Positions 59,407-64,000 of a DNA stretch of 64,000 nt are shown here, piece by piece (the first letter of the stretch is position 1; every line of letters begins with the position of its first letter). Below the pieces are notes generated by a model. That model had not been told where the DNA came from and searched no databases. It saw only the letters and a program-made list of their open reading frames with translations. Position numbers and translations under genes: made by a program. The DNA is from Humibacillus xanthopallidus (GTDB taxonomy: Bacteria; Actinomycetota; Actinomycetes; Actinomycetales; Dermatophilaceae): contig NZ_VFPM01000002.1 in NCBI RefSeq assembly GCF_006716675.1, forward strand, positions 1,178,001 through 1,242,000, written 5' to 3'.

Positions 59407-59676
59407 ATGCCTTTGGAAGCTGACGTCAAGAAGCAGATCATGACCGAGTACGCCACGAAGGACGGCGACACCGGCTCCCCCGAGGTCCAGATCGCGATGC
59501 TCACGCAGCGCATCAAGGACCTCACCGAGCACTCGCGGGCCCACAAGCACGACCACCACAGCCGTCGTGGGCTCCTGCTCCTGGTCGGCCGTCGCAAGCG
59601 CATGCTGCGCTACCTCGAGGCGACCGACATCGAGCGCTACCGCGCGCTGATCAAGCGCCTCGGTCTGCGTCGATGA
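59407..59676 (+). CDS. rpsO: 30S ribosomal protein S15
   Basis: 89 residues, full length. Conserved [46 protein letters not shown]. Binds 16S rRNA helices 20-22 early in assembly. AAGGAG lies 11-12 nt before ATG59407, rather distant. It precedes pnp, the usual bacterial pair. Confidence 0.98.
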   Translation: MPLEADVKKQIMTEYATKDGDTGSPEVQIAMLTQRIKDLTEHSRAHKHDHHSRRGLLLLVGRRKRMLRYLEATDIERYRALIKRLGLRR

Positions 59677-59682
59677 ACACGT

Positions 59683-59823
59683 GACGAAAGGCGGTCACCG
59701 CGCTCAGCGGAGGCCGCCTTTCGTCGTAGGTGCGCCCGGATCCTGTGGGTCCGGGCACCCGAAGAAACCACGCACACAACGACGATGTGCGCGGCACTTG
59801 AGAAAAAGAAAGCGAGGGCCCAC
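59683..59823 (+). ncRNA. Actino-pnp-like structured leader of pnp
   Basis: Two stable hairpins in the rpsO-pnp interval. The first has a perfect 12-bp stem GACGAAAGGCGG (59683-59694) / CCGCCTTTCGTC (59714-59725) with an inner CCGC-GCGG. The second is GGT-GCCCGGA / TCCGGGC-ACC (59729-59759). The Actino-pnp RNA motif lies in this position in actinobacteria, and pnp is controlled via RNase III cleavage of a leader stem in E. coli. The first hairpin may double as the rpsO 3' end. Confidence 0.65.
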
Positions 59824-62067
59824 ATGGAGGGTCCAGACATCACGTTCGCCGAAGCCGTCATCGACAACGGCTCGTTCGGCACCCGCACGGTCCGCTTCGA
59901 GACCGGACGCCTGGCCAAGCAGGCCGGCGGCGCCGTCACGGCGTACCTCGACGAGGACACGATGCTGCTGTCCACCACGTCCGCCGGCAAGCAGCCGAAG
60001 GACCAGTTCGACTTCTTCCCGCTGACGGTCGACGTCGAAGAGCGCATGTACGCCATCGGCAAGATCCCCGGCAGCTTCTTCCGCCGCGAGGGCCGCCCCT
60101 CGACCGAGGCCATCCTCACCTGTCGCCTGATCGACCGGCCGCTGCGACCGACCTTCAAGAAGGGTCTGCGCAACGAGGTCCAGGTCATCATCTCGGTGTT
60201 CTCGCTGAACCCCGACCACCAGTACGACGTGCTCGCCATCAACGCGGCCAGCGCCTCGACGCAGATCTCCGGCCTCCCGTTCTCGGGCCCCATCGGTGGC
60301 GTGCGCGTCTCGCTCATCGACGGCCAGTGGGTCGCCTTCCCGAACTTCTCCGACATCGAGCGCTCGGTCTTCGACATGGTCGTCGCCGGTCGCGTCGTCA
60401 CGCACGCCGACGGCAGCGACGACGTCGCGATCATGATGGTCGAGGCCGAGTCCACCGAGTCGACGTGGGACCTCGTGAAGAACGAGGGCAAGCAGGCGCC
60501 GACCGAGGAGGTCGTCGCCGAGGGCCTCGAGGCCTCGAAGAAGTTCATCAAGCAGCTCTGCGAGGCCCAGGCCCAGCTCGCCGCCGAGGCCGCCAAGCCG
60601 GTCCAGGACTTCCCGATCTTCCTCGACTACGAGGACGACGTCTACGCCGCCGTCGAGGCCGCCACGGCCGACGACGCGACCGCCGCGCTGACGATCGCCG
60701 GCAAGCAGGAGCGCGAGGAGCGCCTCGACGAGATCAAGGCCGCCGTCAAGGCGCAGCTCGCCGAGCAGTTCGAGGGGCGTGACAAGGAGGTCTCGGCCGC
60801 CTTCCGCTCCGTCCAGAAGAAGCTCATCCGCCAGCGCATCCTGCGCGACAAGGTCCGCATCGACGGCCGTGGCCTCGCCGACATCCGCGCCCTCGGCGCC
60901 GAGGTCGAGGTCCTGCCGCGCGTGCACGGCTCCGCGATCTTCGAGCGCGGCGAGACCCAGATCATGGGTGTCACGACGCTCAACATGCTCAAGATGGAGC
61001 AGCAGCTCGACACGCTGAGCCCCGTCACGCGCAAGCGCTACATGCACAACTACAACTTCCCGCCCTACAGCACCGGTGAGACCGGCCGCGTCGGCTCGCC
61101 GAAGCGCCGCGAGATCGGTCACGGCGCCCTGGCCGAGCGTGCGCTCATGCCGGTCCTGCCGACGCGCGAGGAGTTCCCGTACGCCATCCGTCAGGTGTCC
61201 GAGGCCCTCGGCTCCAACGGCTCGACGTCCATGGGTTCGGTCTGTGCCTCGACCCTGTCGCTGCTCAACGCCGGTGTGCCGCTGCGCGCCCCGGTCGCCG
61301 GCATCGCGATGGGCCTCGTGTCCGACACCGTCGACGGTGAGACGCAGTACGCCGCCCTCACCGACATCCTCGGTGCGGAGGACGCCTTCGGCGACATGGA
61401 CTTCAAGGTCGCCGGTACGAAGGAGTTCGTCACGGCCATCCAGCTCGACACGAAGCTCGACGGCATCCCCGCGTCGGTCCTCGCCGGCGCGCTGACCCAG
61501 GCCCGCGACGCGCGTCTGCACATCCTCGACGTCATGGCCGAGGCCATCGACGTGCCCGACGAGATGAGCCCCTACGCCCCGCGGATCATCACCGTGAAGG
61601 TCCCCGTCGACAAGATCGGTGAGGTCATCGGCCCGAAGGGCAAGATGATCAACCAGATCCAGGACGACACGGGCGCCGACATCTCGATCGAGGACGACGG
61701 CACGGTCTACATCGGTGCGGTCGACGGCCCGTCGGCCGAGGCGGCTCGCGCGGCGGTCAACGCCATCGCGAACCCGCAGATGCCCGAGGTCGGCGAGCGC
61801 TTCCTCGGCACGGTCGTCAAGACGACGACGTTCGGTGCGTTCGTCTCGCTGCTGCCCGGCAAGGACGGCCTGCTGCACATCTCCGAGGTGCGCAAGCTCG
61901 TCGGCGGCAAGCGGATCGACAGCGTCGACGACGTCGTCAAGATCGGCCAGAAGATCCAGGTCGAGCTCAAGGAGATCGACCCGCGCGGCAAGCTCAGCCT
62001 CGCGGCGGTCCTGCCCGAGGGCGACGACAAGGCCGAGGCGCCGGCCGAGGCTCCTGCCGAGGTCTGA
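59824..62067 (+). CDS. pnp: Polyribonucleotide nucleotidyltransferase (PNPase)
   Basis: 747 residues. Two RNase PH domains separated by a helical domain, then KH ([21 protein letters not shown]) and S1 ([33 protein letters not shown]) RNA-binding domains and an acidic tail. Phosphorolytic 3'-5' exonuclease of mRNA decay; in actinobacteria also related to GPSI. GAGGG precedes ATG59824. Confidence 0.97.
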   Translation: MEGPDITFAEAVIDNGSFGTRTVRFETGRLAKQAGGAVTAYLDEDTMLLSTTSAGKQPKDQFDFFPLTVDVEERMYAIGKIPGSFFRREGRPSTEAILTCRLIDRPLRPTFKKGLRNEVQVIISVFSLNPDHQYDVLAINAASASTQISGLPFSGPIGGVRVSLIDGQWVAFPNFSDIERSVFDMVVAGRVVTHADGSDDVAIMMVEAESTESTWDLVKNEGKQAPTEEVVAEGLEASKKFIKQLCEAQAQLAAEAAKPVQDFPIFLDYEDDVYAAVEAATADDATAALTIAGKQEREERLDEIKAAVKAQLAEQFEGRDKEVSAAFRSVQKKLIRQRILRDKVRIDGRGLADIRALGAEVEVLPRVHGSAIFERGETQIMGVTTLNMLKMEQQLDTLSPVTRKRYMHNYNFPPYSTGETGRVGSPKRREIGHGALAERALMPVLPTREEFPYAIRQVSEALGSNGSTSMGSVCASTLSLLNAGVPLRAPVAGIAMGLVSDTVDGETQYAALTDILGAEDAFGDMDFKVAGTKEFVTAIQLDTKLDGIPASVLAGALTQARDARLHILDVMAEAIDVPDEMSPYAPRIITVKVPVDKIGEVIGPKGKMINQIQDDTGADISIEDDGTVYIGAVDGPSAEAARAAVNAIANPQMPEVGERFLGTVVKTTTFGAFVSLLPGKDGLLHISEVRKLVGGKRIDSVDDVVKIGQKIQVELKEIDPRGKLSLAAVLPEGDDKAEAPAEAPAEV

Positions 62068-62091
62068 TCCGTCCGGATCTTTCGTTCGTCC

Positions 62092-62128
62092 GAGCGGCCC
62101 GTCACCCCACTGGGGTGGCGGGCCGCTC
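62092..62128. terminator. Terminator after pnp
   Basis: GAGCGGCCCG (62092-62101) and CGGGCCGCTC (62119-62128) form a 10-bp stem, with an inner CACCCCA-CTGG-GGTG. Shared with the convergent secreted-protein gene. Confidence 0.9.
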
Positions 62129-62149
62129 CGCGTTCGGCCCCCTAGCCGG

Positions 62150-63778
62150 TCAGAAGATCGCGTTGACGACGTTCCAGCCTGTGCCCAGGAGCTGACGCGC
62201 CTGCCAGCCGGTCGGCGTGCGCGGGTAGAGCCAGAGACTGCCGGCGCTGTCGCGGGCGACGACATCCGGGACCCGGTTCCCGTCGAGGTCACCGGCGCTC
62301 ATCAGGGCTGTCATCGATCCCCAGCCCGTGCCGATGCGTACTCGTGGGAGGAGTCCTCCAGAACCGTTGCCGGGATACAGCCACAGGTAGCCGGTCGCAC
62401 GCTCCCGGGCGAGCAGATCTGCGCGTCCGTCGCCGTTGAGATCTCCGGGGCCAGCGAGTGCGTTCATGCTGTTCCACCCGGCGCCCAAGCGCACCCGGGT
62501 GCCCCATCCGCCTCTGCCGTTGCCCGGGTAGAGGAACAACTCACCCGTCGACGCACGCCGTGCGAGGAGGTCGACGCGCTGGTCGCCGTTCCAGTCGCCG
62601 ACGCCGACGATCCTGTCGAAGATGTTCCAGCCCGTGCCCACGCGGAGGCGAGGCAGCGTCCACCCACCCTTGCCGTTGCCACGGTAGAGCCAGAGGTAGC
62701 CGGTGGACGTCTCACGGGCGAGCACGTCGAGGGCGCCGTCGCCACTGAAGTCACCCACGGTCTCCAGCGAGGCGAACGCGCCCCAACCGGAGCCGAGCAG
62801 CACTCCGGAGCCGAGACCGCCCGTTCCATTACCGGGATAGAGCCGCAAGGTTCCCGTGGACGTCCAGCGGGCGAGGATGTCGTTCTTCCAGTCGCCGGTG
62901 AAGTCGGCGGTGCTGTTGGACAGCGTCGCCGGCGGAGCGGGGAAGGACGTGAAGGCATACGGCTCGCACGTGCGGTCGTAGTCGCGCGTCGCATCCCACC
63001 ACTGCGACAGGTAGGGGCGACCTCCTGAGAAGCTCGGCTGCGTGCACCGGTCCAGCGCCTCGGTCGGGTAGTCGAGGGTGCCCGCCGTGGCCCACACCGG
63101 CACGCCGGGCAGCCACCACGACCCCGTGATCGACCGCCAGCCGGAGGTGTTGGAGTAGACCCCGTAGCCGAAGCCCGCGTCCTTGAGCCCTCGCATGATC
63201 CCTTCGATGACGTAACGGTTCTCGAGGCGCTGGACGAGTGAGGCCGTCGGCCACGGCTGCGCACTGCGTGGCTCGACGTCGATCCACACGACCGGCGGAC
63301 GCCACGCGATGCGCTTGAGGCTCGCGGCGGCATACATCGCCTCGGCGTAGCCGACGTTGGACAGCTGCGCCGCCCGCGTCGAGGACTTCCACGGCCCGCT
63401 TGCCCCATGGCTCGTCAGCTGGGCTGCGGTCGGGAAGGCGGCCATCGTGTACGCGTGTGCGGGAGTGGAGTTGCTCCGAACCCACGCGATCTGGCTTGCC
63501 AGGCAAGGGTTCTCGGTGAAGGGCAGACCTTTTGTCAGCCCCACCACGACGAAGCCAGTGGTCGTCGGAGGCATCGGGAGCCCATAGCCCCCGACGCTGG
63601 TCGGGCACTGGGGCCACGAGATGTCGTGGCCGTACTTCACCGCGGCCTGCGCTCTCGGCGCGGCGCCGATCCCGACGACCCCCATGACGAGGGCCAGTGT
63701 GGCGAGACAGGCGATCACGGTGGACACGCGTCGACGGCTCTGACGACGGGTCCGCACGGTGTGCTGGTTCAAGGGCAT
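62150..63778 (-). CDS. Secreted GH25-like domain protein with FG-GAP/VCBS repeats
   Basis: 542 residues. Signal peptide (about 1-46, ending APRAQA); a lysozyme-like TIM-barrel region (about 48-290) opening YGHDISWPQCP and with the acidic VVWIDVEPRSAQPW strand; then five or six repeats of about 50 residues with (V/P)GDxxGDxxxDxLAR and (T/G)xLxLYPGNGxGG, the FG-GAP/VCBS calcium-binding propeller pattern. Together these could form a wall- or polysaccharide-targeted enzyme or inhibitor; activity unproven. GGGAGGAAG precedes ATG63778. It lies between pnp and dapB where an M16 peptidase gene is commonly found in actinobacteria. Confidence 0.8.
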   Translation of the reverse strand: MPLNQHTVRTRRQSRRRVSTVIACLATLALVMGVVGIGAAPRAQAAVKYGHDISWPQCPTSVGGYGLPMPPTTTGFVVVGLTKGLPFTENPCLASQIAWVRSNSTPAHAYTMAAFPTAAQLTSHGASGPWKSSTRAAQLSNVGYAEAMYAAASLKRIAWRPPVVWIDVEPRSAQPWPTASLVQRLENRYVIEGIMRGLKDAGFGYGVYSNTSGWRSITGSWWLPGVPVWATAGTLDYPTEALDRCTQPSFSGGRPYLSQWWDATRDYDRTCEPYAFTSFPAPPATLSNSTADFTGDWKNDILARWTSTGTLRLYPGNGTGGLGSGVLLGSGWGAFASLETVGDFSGDGALDVLARETSTGYLWLYRGNGKGGWTLPRLRVGTGWNIFDRIVGVGDWNGDQRVDLLARRASTGELFLYPGNGRGGWGTRVRLGAGWNSMNALAGPGDLNGDGRADLLARERATGYLWLYPGNGSGGLLPRVRIGTGWGSMTALMSAGDLDGNRVPDVVARDSAGSLWLYPRTPTGWQARQLLGTGWNVVNAIF

Positions 63779-63888
63779 GTGGACCACTTCCTCCCTTTTC
63801 AGTGTGCGCCGGGGAGGCAACGTCGTCAGCCGGTTGTGAGACAAGAGTCCGTATGCCGTCCGGCCGGGTCGCGGGGGGTCGCGGTCGT

Positions 63889-63894
63889 TACGCT
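63889..63894 (+). promoter_or_regulatory. -10 box of dapB
   Basis: TACGCT ends 7 nt before GTG63902 and no Shine-Dalgarno is present: leaderless configuration. Confidence 0.5.
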
Positions 63895-63901
63895 GGGCCG
63901 C

Positions 63902-64000
63902 GTGGGCGACACGGCGGACAGAACTGGCACGACGGGCACGACTCGACCCATCACGGTGGCCGTGATCGGCGCGAGTGGACGCATGGGGTCGGAAGCCGTT
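63902..64000 (+). CDS. dapB: 4-hydroxy-tetrahydrodipicolinate reductase, N-terminal part (runs off the window)
   Basis: 33 codons visible from GTG63902. After a Thr/Gly-rich head the frame reads ITVAVIGASGRMGSEAV, the dinucleotide-binding GxxGRMG loop that opens DapB, the lysine/diaminopimelate pathway reductase. Location downstream of rpsO-pnp is the standard actinobacterial context. The rest of the gene lies beyond the window. Confidence 0.75.
   Translation, partial: MGDTADRTGTTGTTRPITVAVIGASGRMGSEAV

Noticed and set aside
59704..62292. Reverse-strand open frame opposite pnp
   Set aside because: Shadow frame crossing the leader hairpins and the terminator; product is low-complexity.

Overview
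The window is about 70% G+C, gene-dense and strongly biased to GTG/ATG starts. It carries hallmark actinobacterial gene orders (rimP-nusA-ylxR-infB, folC-DUF4233-ndk, rpsO-pnp-dapB), an ileS T-box with Shine-Dalgarno sequestration and an Actino-pnp-like leader. It reads as chromosomal DNA of a high-GC actinomycete, most likely Micrococcales and perhaps Dermatophilaceae/Intrasporangiaceae; the genus cannot be fixed from sequence alone. I see no prophage, insertion sequence, tRNA, rRNA or CRISPR array.

Layout. 1-3135: end of a P450 gene, an adenylate-forming ligase and an SDR enzyme, OleC/OleD-like in appearance. 3199-6121: flavin-based extracytosolic electron-transfer set (ferric-reductase-like membrane flavoprotein, FMN-binding protein, ApbE). 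6143-10126: two ArsR-type units, a DUF255 protein and a YciI-like protein. 10343-14539: cupredoxin lipoprotein, MATE exporter, APH-type kinase, DUF4439 lipoprotein. 14727-27326: translation/RNA cluster rimP-nusA-ylxR-infB then rbfA-truB-ribF-rodA, interrupted by a reverse-strand secreted-protein gene and a four-gene stressosome-type operon (20858-23515). 27523-31489: acyl-CoA synthetase and a B12/radical-SAM protein. 31679-37215: three reverse-strand secreted-protein genes, two of them large paralogues with duplicated leaders. 37480-40484: NUDIX-like protein, M28 peptidase lipoprotein, FAD-linked oxidase. 40491-53435: T-box-ileS-GNAT-folC-(L7/L12-like)-DUF4233-ndk, then mreBCD-mrdA and a FUSC protein. 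53511-57126: monocarboxylate-type symporter pair and lpdA. 57141-59238: lipoprotein, tiny membrane protein, repeat array and a Cys-rich HTH protein. 59407-64000: rpsO, pnp, a secreted GH25-like/FG-GAP protein, and the start of dapB.

Most notable. (i) The stressosome-like operon encodes one continuous protein joining an ECF-type sigma factor, a zinc anti-sigma (ZAS) signature and an RsbT switch-kinase domain. It is followed by RsbR, RsbS and a stand-alone RsbU N-terminal (RsbT-docking) domain, all overlapping by 4 bp. This looks like a stressosome wired directly to a sigma factor, without the usual phosphatase. (ii) The octamer GTATGCCG/CGGCATAC occurs about 37 times on both strands, in genes and between them, sometimes as inverted pairs in hairpins. 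This is far above a composition-based expectation and resembles DNA-uptake-type repeats. (iii) Two secreted-protein paralogues share a leader with an identical 34-nt block that folds into a hairpin whose loop is complementary to the downstream Shine-Dalgarno. (iv) About ten genes have a TANNNT box 5-7 nt before the start codon and little or no Shine-Dalgarno, indicating leaderless transcripts.
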